Made by a program: the position numbers and the translations under genes. From positions 66,019,417 through 66,083,416 of the forward strand of contig CM049319.1 in assembly GCA_026874595.1 (NCBI GenBank): a DNA stretch of 64,000 bases, in the 5' to 3' direction. Below are positions 24,560 to 37,399 of this stretch, piece after piece (position 1 is the stretch's first letter; each line of letters opens with the position of its first letter). The DNA comes from Sipunculus nudus. Taxonomy: Eukaryota > Annelida > Sipuncula > Golfingiida > Sipunculidae. The notes beneath the pieces were generated by a model. It was not told the origin of the DNA, did no database searches, and saw only the letters and a program-made list of their open reading frames with translations.

Positions 24560-27500
24560 TATAATTCTATAAAACAAATTCAGATAGGACAGATTTTATA
24601 CAAAAAAATGTAAACAGTATGGTCAGAAAAGGCTTCCTGGCCAGATTTTGCACACTGCATTTTAGAACAGAATGACCTTTTAACAAGGACATCTATAATG
24701 TAGCCTTCAGAGAAATGTGGTGAGTTTTGCAATAAATTTCATTATTTGAAAAAAAAATTTGAAAATAATCCAATTTAAGTCTGTTAGCACTATCTACCAC
24801 ATTAAGTCATAAGACAGCATGTATATATATATGTTAATTAATATGTACAAAAAAAAAAGGCAATACAACTATGATTCCAGGCACACATGTCAGCTGAAGT
24901 ATTACTTTCAAAGAGGAAATATGTATACGCACAATTATTCTCCTCACAAATTTTAGTCATTCCTATGAAAATTCAACAGATCCTATGGACATAGATTAAG
25001 CAGCTCCACACTTAGGTGAACAACTTGTCAATGAGATGAATATGGCACTCGGTGAAGCAGAAGTCCAGCAGCTGGAATGCTGCCAATTTGTATCACAGTT
25101 CACTTGGATGGAAACATTTGAGTAAAAATTACCATAAATGTTGCATGAGAAATATTTAATGAGTTGACATTTGTGGCTCTCTGGCTATAGGTGGAATGCC
25201 CCTGAATGACCCTAATATCTTAAAGTATTAACAAGTAGTACATTCTACAGAGCAATTGTATTGCTTACATTCAATAAGTGTATCAGACTGTTTGTGGGCT
25301 AGCATTACAGTATATTGATAATTGACAAAACTGTGAAGACAAACATACATATAGGCCTACAATATAACCTGGTAAAAAGTAAATGAAGGGTTTGATGACT
25401 GAAATACAATCCTTACACAGTGGTCACCTAACATTCATTCAGCAACCCCTTACACTTAGGCACTGCTATCAATGGCACTGTTTACTGATTACAAGCATTA
25501 AGGAGGGTTGACAAAGAACCAGGAATGGTTCTGACCAATTAGAACTTGGTATCAGGGTCTGAAACTGGTGTATGGCAATACACTGCTCTCATTGTTACAA
25601 CCTTATATATAACAAGTTCACGTCATCATAAGATCACACCCTTCACACAGACACAAGTGTTGGCCTGTGCCTACATTTCCATGTGCATTATAGACAATGG
25701 ATAGTTTATACAAAATTGCTGACTGTCCTTACAACTTAGGCAATACAAATATATGACATCTTGGAAAATCAGAATTTTGGACTTTGATAAAACTAAAATG
25801 AGAAGATCAGTGAATATGAAAATTAGATAAATAAATAGTTTCTAGGTCAAAAGTGATATTTTCATATATTAGTAATGCGATATAAGTTGACTTTTCCTTG
25901 AGCAGATCTTACAATTTTGTTGTTCTTTGATACCAAATTCTCATAAACATTTTTAAAATCAGAGTATTGTTGGATTTTTTTTCAGAACAGCAAGTTACTG
26001 AAAATGTACACTTCAATGCCAGCTGAAAAGATACTGTTGGAAATGGTGTTGCAATGCTTTTGTCACATAAAAACTGTTTGAAAAAGTGTAGATCCGGCCA
26101 GCAGAAAAGCAGCCTTAAATAACCTACACAGATAGCTTAATATTTCTGGCAAATTGGTCAGTTTGACTAGTCAGTTTACAAATACTGTCAGGAACATATA
26201 TTTCTACTCTATAACAACAACATCTGTACAACCAGATGCCATAAATAAATCATGACAAAGTCATGTAAAAACTAGTACTTTTAAACCATCAGAAAGCTTT
26301 AAGCAGAAAACTTTCAGCAAAAACACAGGGGAGACACATGATGGCGTTATAAAGCTGTAATGCTCAGACTTCAGCATCTATGATAATTTTGTATAAGGAT
26401 AGGGAAAAAGAGAATCAGTGATAAATTAGAGTTTCTAAAGAGATTACTTGGAAAATTTAAATTTTGTGACACCTTTCCTTCAAAGGTTGTTTTTATTCAA
26501 AACAAACCTTCTAGTCAGATATTATAGAATGGCTACTTGTCTCATCTGGTGCACTTTAAAATATGTCACACATCAAGAAAAAAACACCTGTTTACACGGC
26601 GAGGCATGTACTAACCTATATAATACATTCCATAAAGTTCTAACTGCATAAACATTCCTGTTTTATGTAATGTGCCTTGAAACAATAATAATCTAACTTG
26701 TTCAATCGACTACATCTATTTGACTACATTTTTTACCTACATTGCTAATGCATTTGGAAGCCCCAGTGCATTGTGGGGAAAAAATTCTTTGCCCATAATC
26801 CCTAACCAGCAGAGTATTACTAGCTCTTGTGAATATCAGTGTTTCTGTGCAGACTCTGGTTTTTTTGACAATTAAAATCTGCTGTATGGATAAGAGTAAG
26901 AACACAAATGGTTCAGAATTTAAATGTTTTACCAATATATTTACTGCTACACTGAAATTTTTTGCATGAATATGCATTCCTGAGATGCAATATTAATGTG
27001 AAACTTATGTACACTGTAAGGTTTGCAGTGATGATTGCCAGTGTTTAACATATAAAATAATATCTTCTCTATCACAGTAAACATATACAAACTATATAAA
27101 ATTCTTGATAAAAACATTACAGTAAATAAATGTACAAAAGTTGACTTGTACAATTTTTCTAAAAGGTGAGTGTTAAAAGTATAGCACAATCATTCAGTTA
27201 CCCTGTTGGAATATAAAGGAAGAAGTGTAAATCTAAAAAGCTAACTGATATTGAATTAAAAGGCCATCTGTTAACCTGAAGAGCATATATCCCCTTGTAC
27301 ACACACATTACCACATTACAGAATACCGGTAGAATCTACGTAAGGGATTTGATTTTATGCTCAATGAAAAAAATTCCTGTGAGGAATAAGGTACATTTTT
27401 GTTGAGAACAATAGGTATTTTAAGACCAATAGGTATTTTGAGAATAGTTTTTTTACACAATAGGTATTTTGAGGACTAGGTTTTTTTCAGAATAAAAAGT

Positions 27501-29478
27501 ATTTTTAGAAAATAGGTATTTAAATGCAGTGTTGAATAACTAACATTTCCCTTGGTGTTACAGATATAAGAGATCAAAGAATATCAATCATTTAAACAAT
27601 TAAAATCTAAATTTTTGAAGGCAAGTCACTGAAATTGGTATGATAATCTTTCATGTTGTACCTAAGACAATACAAAAAAAAAAAAATGATTCTACAGAAG
27701 ATGCATACAATTTTCATTTTTGTTAAAAATATTTACCAGTCACTGCAGTAAAATATGGCAAACTTGCATGAAGGATAGGGGAATGTTAAATAATCCTTTA
27801 AATGGTATATATGAACAACACAAAGTTTTTACTAATTTTCAATGATAAAATTATAAATTAAAATTAACATTTTCATTAATAAACACTATAATTTATTTTG
27901 AGGGACTTAAGAATGATCAGTAATTTGCAGCATTATGGTAATACTGTGAGCCTCATGTTTATTCACAAAAAAATTGTGATCTGTTAAACAGAGGAGCAGT
28001 GATTCCGTAACTGTTTTTATTGGTGTGACCTAAGATCCAACACCTTATTACCCTGGTACATAACTCACCAGAAACTTTGATTGTCTCAAATCACCACATT
28101 CACTGCTATTTGTTGAAGTTTAAGAGATACAAAACATTTTGTCACTCTTATCAGGAACTTTTGTCAGTACAAAATTGCCACATGATCAGATTTGGAGGTG
28201 ACAGAATGACAAAAACTTTCATAATAACACCTCATACAGCTGCTGATACTTTCTTGAAGCTGGCTCAAAGCCTCCTATAACGTGATAAAATTAACATTCA
28301 TTAATATTATTTTTACACTTTTCAACCTCTTTTTTTTCTTGCAAGATATTTAACCTTTTTCTCCAAATCATTTATTGTTTATGTTGTGATACTATTGAAA
28401 CCTTAACATCAGAAACAATACATGTAAAGTGTGACTGTCATTAAAACCTTTCAGTTCCATCACTGTGAAATGCCAACATCAAAAGCAACATTTTGTGTCA
28501 ATCAACCTGTATGGTGTTCTTTATGGTTTTGCAATTTTAAGATATAAACATCAGTAACAACATTTTGTAACCATGATCAAAAGCTTTAGAAAAATCACAC
28601 CTAGTTCATATATTGTTATCCTATTGTGGATAAAGACTTAGATGATCGCTCTAATTTAGAAGCATATCTGTTTCAAAGTTTTTAATGGCACATTTTACAT
28701 TAAGCTTGAAGAAATGGTTAAAATACAGTGGGAATTCAAAATTATGGGCAATTATTTGACCATAATAAGAAGGTATTTATATAAAAACTTTTCAGGTCTA
28801 TTGATCTTAATATAAAAGAAGTGTCTGATACAGAGAGGTGTCTGTAATATAGAGGTGTCTGTATATTAGAGAAGTGTCTGTAATAGAGGTTTAACAAACC
28901 TTCAAGTGTGAATCTAACTCTCATGGGACTTCCTCAAGTTTCTGTATAAGAGAGTGTTGTCCTTAACAGAGAGATATCTCTAAACAGAAGTCCCTCTATC
29001 ATCACATTAAGTGTGTTTATTGTAGTTGAATACAATACAGTATCAGTAGTTCACTCAAACACACATATATATAACTAAAAAATATTCTAATATCATGTGA
29101 CTACATCTCAAGCTGTGTTTCCATGTGCATGTATATGCATATATATATGCATGAAAAATTGCTCATATATTTTGTAACGGGTGTTTCTGTGTGTCTGTCA
29201 GTATTTATACAAATGTGCATGAAAATGGCTGCAGGAGTGATTTTCACACATTAGGTCTGCGTGAACTAAGGTAATCAGAGTAAAATTACTTCACATGTAA
29301 TCCATCTTTATAGGAAGATTTGCTAGAACTACCCCACTTCTCAAATATATATGTCTGACAGTTCACACATGTACATATATATGAGCACATGGAATGCTAT
29401 TTTTCATGCATATACACACGTAAGGATTTATGCACATTGAAAAACAGCTTCAAAAACATAAAAACTTCACGTTATGAC
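22504..29478. other. Gene-free convergent intergenic region and calpain 3' UTR
   Basis: No exon, RNA gene or recognisable protein motif on either strand; open frames are all under 92 codons and lack splice context. It contains a worn AGCTCAACTGACTGAAAGTC repeat head at about 24074, a (TA)n tract at 24508-24557, and AT-rich sequence. The calpain 3' UTR must occupy the right end, reading leftward from 29478. Confidence 0.4.
24508..24557. repeat. (TA)n microsatellite
   Basis: An uninterrupted TA run following a short CA run. Confidence 0.95.
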
Positions 29479-29670
29479 TCAGGCCATGTTAACATCCTGG
29501 AACTGCTTGATTTCGACGAACACTTTCCCCGGCATGAACTGAGCGGCTTTGTCTCCGCGACCAGTCAGCTGTAGCTGCATGACACCTTTGTTTCCTTTGG
29601 CTTTGTCGCTGGCACCCATGATGATGGCTCCCCCCATGTACTCATCTCTTATTGGGTTTTCATTCCAGAT
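29479..29670 (-). CDS. CAPN5: Calpain-5 exon 12 (stop codon), C2 domain end
   Basis: Residues 573-635 and the TGA stop at 29481-29479. Acceptor ctcatcag. It encodes IWNENPIRDEYMGGAIIMGA, the W-N-x-N-...-D-E-(Y/F)-(M/L)-G motif of C2 domains, then GVMQLQLTGRGDKAAQFMPG and KVFVEIKQFQDVNMA. The 3' UTR must run to lower coordinates; its end is not resolved. Confidence 0.94.
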   Translation of the reverse strand: MWNENPIRDEYMGGAIIMGASDKAKGNKGVMQLQLTGRGDKAAQFMPGKVFVEIKQFQDVNMA

Positions 29671-29708
29671 CTGATGAGAGATACACAGAATATATATATA
29701 TATATAGA

Positions 29709-29846
29709 AGGTAGTGTTACCCTCCGATGTAAAGTGCTTTATGGCCTACAGACTAGGCCAGAGCGATATAACTCTGGAGAAAAACAACACTGTTAATTCA
29801 CAACAGTCTGTTTCACGGGATATGACCCAATCATCAGGTGAATATA
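29709..29846 (+). mobile_element. MITE-like element next to (TA)n, single-arm copy
   Basis: GGTAGTGTTACCCTCCGATG, then GGCCTACAGACTAGGCC (a small hairpin) and CAACAGTCTGTTTCACGGGA, ending in ATCATCAGGTGAA. The same sequence is at 62909-63046, where it is followed by its own inverse. Both copies sit beside TA microsatellites. This one is in the last calpain intron. Confidence 0.65.
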
Positions 29847-29939
29847 TATATATTCTTTATTTTGTACAAATTTGGATTTTAATTACAGAATAAATGAAAG
29901 AATATGGGAAATACAATATTACATTTATTTGCACAACAG

Positions 29940-30360
29940 TGATGTAGTGAAGCCCACATGATCTGAGTCCAAGTGCAAGTGCGAGTCCAAACCACCCGAG
30001 TCCAAGTCTAAGTCCTTAAGGTTAATAGAGTCCAAGTCCACCATCTTTGAGTCAAGTGTTTTAGAGCTTGTGTCCATGTCCAAGTCCTATAAAACTGTCT
30101 TTATTTAAAACACTTTAAAATGGATATGTGATTATTAGAATATTTCTGTCATATCTGACATGTGATTCTGCTGTGATGTTTAAATACATTCAGCTCCATA
30201 TGCAGGGATAAAGCTTCGTATACTGTTGTGATTTATTATTATTTTCTGAGAATAGTCCACACATGTGAGTCTCTATATGAGTGTTTTCTCCATCTGAATG
30301 TCCTAGTTTATGTGAACCCTATGAGTCTAGGACCCTCCAGTCCAAGTCTGAGTCTTTCAA
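29940..30360 (+). repeat. Degenerate GAGTCCAAGTCC hexamer-rich stretch
   Basis: AGTCCAAGT and close variants recur at irregular multiples of about 6 bp between 29970 and 30090, and again near 30330. It is in the calpain C2-domain intron. Probably a decayed simple repeat. Confidence 0.4.
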
Positions 30361-30970
30361 ATTATACTTATTCTTTCACATTATCAGTTGAAGTTTGCTT
30401 TATACAAAAGTGTTGTGGCAAAACTATCCCAGCACATGGTGTCTGTACCTCCTTTTGAGCTGTTTAACATCTTGTAATGGTTTTATATGTTTGAAAACAC
30501 ATTCCACAACTGTTTGTTTACAATAACAAGAGTGCGTGGCTTGAGGTCCAATATAGTGCATGCACAACAGATAACATGCGATGTTTCAACTAGCAGGAAC
30601 ATGTGTTACATTTTTGGGGCCAAGTCAGTCACAGCACCTCCTGATTGACATGTTTTGATTGGCCAAGGCCGTGCCGGCAAATCTTATGCACTGTGTATGT
30701 GTTAACACCTTTGATCGCATCCGAACCACTGAATTTAACACTCCTGTACAGGAGTAGGCAAACAGTTTCAAGGCAAAATTATGGCAGAAGAGAGTGCTTA
30801 ATTATCTGCTATTGTGATATACTGGACAAAATATCAGCATTTCATAATTGTTGCAAAAAAAAATGATGTGCTCCTTAGTAAACGGATGGACTATATTCAT
30901 ATGTCAGTTTGCACTGTTTATAAAATTTGAAACAGTAACTTATTTCTGATTCTGTTGTTTTTTAACGTAC

Positions 30971-31107
30971 CTCAATTTTGATATCATGACCAGGTTTTTT
31001 GCGGTAGAACACAGCTCGCTCATTCCACTCAGGGTTCAGCTGGTTCTGTATTGCACGGGTCCTTGCTTCTTGACCTTCGACCTTTATAACAGCATATGGG
31101 TCACCAC
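30971..31107 (-). CDS. CAPN5: Calpain-5 exon 11, C2 domain
   Basis: Residues 527-572. Acceptor tgtgacag; donor gtacgt. It encodes GDPYAVIKVEGQEARTRAIQ, then NQLNPEWNERAVFYRKKPGH and DIKIE. The DPY and NPEWNE motifs are standard C2-domain strand and loop signatures. Confidence 0.94.
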
Positions 31108-31766
31108 CTGTCACAATGTTAAGAATAAATTCAGAATCAGAACTAAGATGATAATGAAACTCATCAGAATGAAAAACAAAGTGATCTACGATATATACCC
31201 ATCACAGTGCCCATGACTGTGATCAGGGCAGGGATATTATTAAAACCCTGCATTGTTCCATGGAAAATATTTCTAAGGATACACCATAAAAAATAAAGTG
31301 TCCCACAGATCCAGGTATTAAAAATATACAAAGCCAGCGGGAAAAATATATGGTTGAGTCAAAAATATGGGAAATTTTTATCAATTAAATGCAGAGAGAA
31401 TACAAATTAAGAAGTGTATGACCAACACAACAAGACAAAACTATTTTCCATAACACCTTACGTCACAGTGATCATGAATACTTTTTGAGGGGTTGAAGCA
31501 AATATAATGCAACTGGTAAGTGACTGAAAACCAATAAAGGCAAAATTTATACAAATTAAAGTAGTAATGACTCAGCTTTTATGCAGGACAGATCAGTATA
31601 ACAAAATTATGGCATTTTTAACATATAGCTGTCACTCCTAAATCATGAGAGGTTGCTATGAATATGACTCAATAAGTGAGCATATAATACATTCATCACA
31701 GCAGCAAACACTAGTGTATGGATCTCTTAAGCTTTGATGTGATTCTACCTGAATACAAAGACTTAC

Positions 31767-31882
31767 CACCAGACATGTCCTGTTTTTCGAGTCCCACTGC
31801 CTTGACGACATGAACAGATGTTGCTGATTTGTACTTTGGCCCACAGCACCCTCCCCCTGATGGTCCATCTTCTTTGAGTTCC
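31767..31882 (-). CDS. CAPN5: Calpain-5 exon 10, linker and start of C2 domain
   Basis: Residues 488-527. Acceptor ctgacag; donor gtaagt. It encodes ELKEDGPSGGGCCGPKYKSA, a Gly/Cys-rich linker, then TSVHVVKAVGLEKQDMSG, the first strand of the C-terminal C2 domain. Confidence 0.93.
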
Positions 31883-34139
31883 CTGTCAGAAAAATTAGTG
31901 GAGTGAAATCATTTTAAATTGTACACATTCAAAGCTGTCATTTGTTGCTTACACCAGGACAATTTGCCCTCACTCAGGTTCATATGTGTGTTTGTCCACA
32001 ACATAACTCAGGCAATCATGATCAGAATCTCAGGAAGAATCAATTAGACTTTGGTGAGGATCTGGCTCATGATTAGGATCCAGGAAGGACAAATTCACAA
32101 ATGTACATTAACTTCTCATCAGAGAATGCAAACATGTATTGGGGGATCAGCATCCCACATCAAGGACTGCCGACCTGGCAGAGGCCTGCATTCCTGAGAA
32201 TGTATATTTCTAGTTTTATGTTTGCAATTATTGACACTTATAGCTATTATAATTAATACTTGAGAAGATGCTTTTGAAGTTTAAACCATTATGATTGATC
32301 TACGAATCTGCATCTTTTTCTGCAATTTTAAGAAGCTTGTTCTCATTTGTGGATTTTGTGATTTTTATATCAAACAAATATAATTTTTTAATGATATAAT
32401 TTAATTTAAAAACAAGTGACCACTGAGATTTTATGTCTCTAACTCACAGTTTAGCTTATATATTTTTTGTGCTGTCACTGAGATAGAACCATATAAAATG
32501 TCAAACCAAGCTATAGATGAAAGCCCAGCACCACCGCCATTTTGCACCAATGCCAGCCAAGTTAAGATCAAGTGAAGCAGAGTTTATCAAGAGGTATCAA
32601 TATTTCATATTTCAGGTGAATAGAAAAAAAATAGTAAAAAAGTGTTGGTTTATGAAACCACCAGGATAAACTCTGCTCTAAATTTCATCACAAACTAGTT
32701 TAATGTAAAATGGATGATATATGTAATATGTAATATAGATAACTTAGTTTTAAAATGGGTACTTTGTTAAAAATCATCCAATGAAAAGGCTTTCAGGTCA
32801 GTTTAAGTCAGCCAACATTTTGCAAGCTGAGTCAAGCCACGAAACTTGGCTTAAAACTTAATCCAGCCATCTCTTTGTCCAAGCCAGCTGCATTTGTATG
32901 ACTAACAGGGCTCAAGGCTCTACTATAAATGATCCAATATTGTCAATACTGTGCAAGTGGTTAATTTGCCGCATCTGAATTTTTGCGCTTTTTTAATTTT
33001 TACAGCATTAGGGTAGTTTGAATTTTTGCGCAAATCAGTATGTATGGGGATTTAAATTTGTATCAAATAAATAGAATATTTTTACGATAACATAAAAGAT
33101 AGGTTTGTAACGCAACCTACCTTTCACCTAACAAAGCTTTAGTTGACTCAGTACATGCTACGGCCTATAGCGAGTACCGTGATGGCATGGGGTAAACAAT
33201 ATGTAATTATCGGGACTAGTTACGTTTGATGATTGCTATGGTACTGCACCCAGACACGCTGGGTATATATAAGTAAACTGTAGAACTACTCAACAACAGC
33301 AACTGTGATTATTAACTAGAAGCAGCCTGCTATGTGTGAGCAGAGTCAGCTGACCACAATGGCAGCTGTCGTTTGCTCTCAGTCGTACTTCAAAGACAAT
33401 TCAAGGGCAGTTCTAAAGGTCTTCAAAGGCTATTTATTTTTAGAGTTATTTCTACAAATAACTATTTACTGGAGTGGTGTTCAGCTGAGATATCACTTGC
33501 TATGAAATCTTATTGAAAGCAAATGTACATGACTACTCAAACATCCTGGTTGAAGAAGCTTCAACTTAAGCGACCCCGCAAGGAGGGATTACCAGACTCA
33601 TGTGACTATATGTCAGGTGAGAAAATCTGCAGTCAAGTCATGGTGGCAAATGATTGCATTGATCAGCTAGTAACATCACAACCTGCAAAGCGCCACCAGC
33701 ATGAATACCAAAGTTTCGATGAAAGCACTAGACTTTTGTGCATACAAAATAAATTTTGTAAAAAAAAAAAAACAGTGGTGTTCAATTTCTCAGTGCCCCA
33801 TCAAATATTAACAATCTAAATGACAAAGCATCATCTATTCCATTTGCCATAACTCTTTACTTGTATCTAACAACAGTGTTGTCACATGACAGTAAAAAAG
33901 TAAACTTCACAGATATGTCTGGGGTGTTCAAAATAATGCATGTTCTTAGTTTAGCGCTAATCATGCTCCGGCTAAAAGCTCGAAATTAAAAACCCCGCTA
34001 ACAAAACCACTTCCACATCCACAGAATATTGATATAGGGGCAACTGATTATATTAATACATTATCTGACTTGAATTGCAAAGTATCATTGCACCAAGGAA
34101 CTGTTGAAGACCTATACAGTCAAGACAATGGATTTATTA

Positions 34140-34235
34140 GAGCCGATAGACGTGATGCCACACAAGCCAAGCCAAAAAGGTGGCGGTTTTCGCGATTTTT
34201 GGGCTTGGCTTGTGTGGCATCACATCTATCGGCTC
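34140..34235. repeat. Long hairpin (34-bp arms)
   Basis: Left arm GAGCCGATAGACGTGATGCC then ACACAAGCCAAGCC; right arm is its reverse complement with only one or two mismatches. The spacer is about 28 bp (ggtggcggttttcgcg). In calpain intron 9. Confidence 0.85.
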
Positions 34236-34358
34236 TTCAAAATTTAAAGTCTAAAGAGACAGGCCGGGGCGGTGGTCCCAGACCACCTCAACTGTGTCTG
34301 TCTAGTGACTCAAAATACTAGATCTAGCTAGGCATTCTCATTTATATGTGGGGAATAC

Positions 34359-34470
<112 letters not shown>

Positions 34471-34515
34471 CACAATACATTTATCAAATAATACAATATA
34501 TGCATGGTTTCTCAC

Positions 34516-34712
34516 CTTGCTTTGATGTCGGTTTGGCTGTACATTCTCAGTAAGAACTTCCCTTCTATATTCTGATCAAATGTTGTTGGTATGATGAGGT
34601 ACGCCCCTCGAGACAGGTCAAACCTCTTGAAGACGCTGCGAGCATCAGTGTAGTCTGACACTTCAAGTCTCTCTATCTTGTCGTGCATTCGATATTCTCT
34701 GTTCAGGTCAGC
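34516..34712 (-). CDS. CAPN5: Calpain-5 exon 9, C2-like domain
   Basis: Residues 423-488. Acceptor tattaaag; donor gtgaga. It encodes [40 protein letters not shown] and [20 protein letters not shown], the typical end of calpain domain III ([10 protein letters not shown]...GKFLLRM). Confidence 0.94.
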
Positions 34713-35784
34713 CTTTAATAGATAAGATTCATTGTACAGTTACTGTTTAAGGAACCATCCTTGGCAAAATCCCCTTGATTGAAAACCTTCAAAAAACCAT
34801 TTAAAATTAATATTAGATCCATGAAGTATAGGTCATTTTAAACCTCGTGCAGTTTTCTTTCTGATGGTATATTTATTTATGAAGTTCAAATTAATTTTTA
34901 TATTATATTTTAACAATTTGGAAAATTTAAAATTTTTAAACGGTACACAATTTTATATAACAGCAAACCACTTTTTAAAGGGCTAATATGAAACTTTATG
35001 GCAATGTCCCAAAGCCTATATCATGCTTGAAAATTAAATTAAGTTTTTTTTATTGAATCAAATTTAAAAAGTTCAATTTTAAGTTTACAAATACAGATAG
35101 TAATAGAAAGAGCTCTGTGCCCGGTTAAAAATGATACATATGTTATGGGTCAAATATGCATTTGAAACAGCTCATGGACTGACTTTAAAAAAACATTCTC
35201 TTGTTGCATAAAAGTCAGCTTTACCCATCAGGCCATCACCTGCATATTTTTTATCTTATTTAGTTCATATCCTCTAGTAAACCATGTATCTGACAATTCA
35301 AGCTAAATGCTATTTTCATAACCTGGTGTGGCAACAGAATAAATGGCTTCAGTATAATACATAGTATTTTCAACAGCTATTTTGTCGTTTTCAATGGCAT
35401 TTGTATGAGTCATGACACAGCTCATCCTGAGGTGCTGCTGTCACAATGTGTATAAACAACAGATTACTTGCATGTGACGCACAGACATACCACATTCATG
35501 CATTATTTGGCCAGTTGAGTACGTGGGGCACGAAGAGGTTGGGTGAAGGGATTATTTCTTAGATCTAAAGCATTTCATGATAGGTTTGTATGTCAGTAAA
35601 TCTTTATCTGACAATAGATCTATCTTCTTTAAATTTAGGGTTATTTGTACTTCCTTAAGTATCTAGTTCAATTTTATGATTTGATGATACTGGAAGGTGG
35701 ATAAGGTGAGCCCTGACTCAGACAGCCAGGATTATCAGCAGTTGGCCTCTGACTTCTGACATGACCTCTAGGTATGTGAAGTAC

Positions 35785-35907
35785 CTTCATTAGACAGAAG
35801 CCGATAGTGAAGTTCTTGCAGCCTGATTCCTTGTTAATCCTCTGGTCTGACTGGGCCAGCGATACCAGCACTGCCTTCTCATCATCACTGTCAATGGTGA
35901 AACAGTA
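35785..35907 (-). CDS. CAPN5: Calpain-5 exon 8, C2-like domain
   Basis: Residues 382-422. Acceptor tctttcag; donor gtactt. It encodes YCFTIDSDDEKAVLVSLAQS, DQRINKESGCKNFTIGFCLM, then K. Phase 0 on both sides. Two decayed copies of its acceptor edge lie further upstream in the same intron, at 35946-36001 and 36583-36645. Confidence 0.93.
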
Positions 35908-35945
35908 CTGAAAGAAAGATAAAATACTGATATACTCTGGTTAGC

Positions 35946-36001
35946 AGGTACTATCTTCTCATTATTAATGTTAATGGTGTAACATTACTGACACAAAGAA
36001 A
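35946..36001 (-). pseudogene. Decayed copy of the calpain exon 8 acceptor edge
   Basis: TATCTTCTCATTATTAATGT and ggtgtaacattactgac match the end of exon 8 and its polypyrimidine tract (35870-35915). In the exon frame it opens with a stop codon, so it is not a usable exon. Confidence 0.55.
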
Positions 36002-36039
36002 AACTAGAATGGCTTTGTTTTTGCAAAACAATATATGTC

Positions 36040-36058
36040 AACCCCCCCCCCCCCCCCC
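36040..36058. repeat. Poly-C tract
   Basis: About 18 C residues in a calpain intron. Confidence 0.9.
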
Positions 36059-36582
36059 ATGAGCCATCCCAAAACATTAGGGGTAAATATATGCACTATA
36101 GATATTGTAAAACAATCTTCTTGATTTCAGCAGATTTGACCTGAAGGAAAAATACACAATACTGTATAAGTTATTGTATTCACAAAAAGGTAATAAAATT
36201 TCTTATTTGACTTTTAAGATCCTGGTCAAGGTCACTGGTTTTCAAAGGTGTCCAAGCACTTGACTGAAACAAGTTACTGTACTAAATTTGAGGAAAAAAG
36301 GTGAAATACTTCTATAGTTATGGGGTTCACAAAAATATTACATTCAGGCAAATTTGACCTTGAAGATGAAGGTCAAGCTCATCAGATTTCAAACTTTTCT
36401 GAATTTTTGGCACAAACATTTTGTGTTTTCCATTTTGAGGGACAACATGCAGCCCTTCAAGTTATCATGTTCTCAAGACAAAAAATGATGATGATGACAG
36501 ACAACAACCATGATGACAGACAATGGCACTGAAAAAACATGTCTTCCCTGGAGAAGGGGAGTCATAAATACTGATATATAGG

Positions 36583-36645
36583 TCAGCACTGTCCTCTCAC
36601 CATCACTGTCAATGGTAAATTAGTACTGAAACAAAGATAAAATAT
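36583..36645 (-). pseudogene. Second decayed copy of the calpain exon 8 acceptor edge
   Basis: TCAGCACTGTCCTCTCACCA, then TCACTGTCAATGG and AGTACTGAAACAAAGATAAA. It is closer to the real exon edge than the other copy and covers intron sequence as well. In the exon frame the second codon is TAA. Confidence 0.6.
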
Positions 36646-36863
36646 TTGTATTGATCCTTCATAAAATTAAAATGAAACTGGCTGAAGCATGATCTTCAAT
36701 ATAAATATTTTTTCCTGACATAACATTTTCTGTATTTAACTAGTATTAAGGACTTACGGGTTGTATAAACAGATTTTTACACAATTTTGACTTGCATAAA
36801 AACAGATTACATAAACTTGAAGATTTTGTTAAGAACTATTTCAAATGTCTTGGCTTATATGTT

Positions 36864-37100
36864 TTACACAGATTTTACAAACTTCTGGGTTTCTATGTTT
36901 GACACAAATTTCACATACTTCTCGGATTGGGAAAAAGGAATAAAGAAGCTGTGATAGACACAGATTTTACAAACTTTTGGGATTTGTGTGTTTGACACAG
37001 ATTTTAGAAACTTCTGTGTTTGTATGTTTGACACAAATTTTATAAACTTCAAAGTTAGTATGTTTGACTCAGATTTTACAAGTTTCTGGGGTTGAATAAA
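36864..37100. repeat. 36-bp minisatellite
   Basis: Units of the type GACACAGATTTTACAAACTT followed by a ctgggtttgtatgttt variant. Starts near 36866, 36901, 36957, 36994, 37030 and 37066. The minus-strand open frame 36864-37124 is an artefact of the unit length. Confidence 0.7.
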
Positions 37101-37399
37101 CACAGAATATGTACCCTGAGTCACTCATGGGTTGTGTTTAAATTTAATAAATACTAGTATAGATTATTCAAATTACAAGTAGCCCATGGCCATGACGCTC
37201 GGATAATTTTGACTTGGAGCTCATTTTTTCCATTATTGTTATATATATTGTCTGTGAGAATTAATAGCCTATGGCTAATGTTACTGTATTGGAAAATGGA
37301 TAGAAAATAAAAATCACAATTCATAGGAGTCCAGGACCCCCTAGGATTTTACAATATAGAGGGTTCCAAAGAAAATGGATACAATTTGTTACCTGTATG

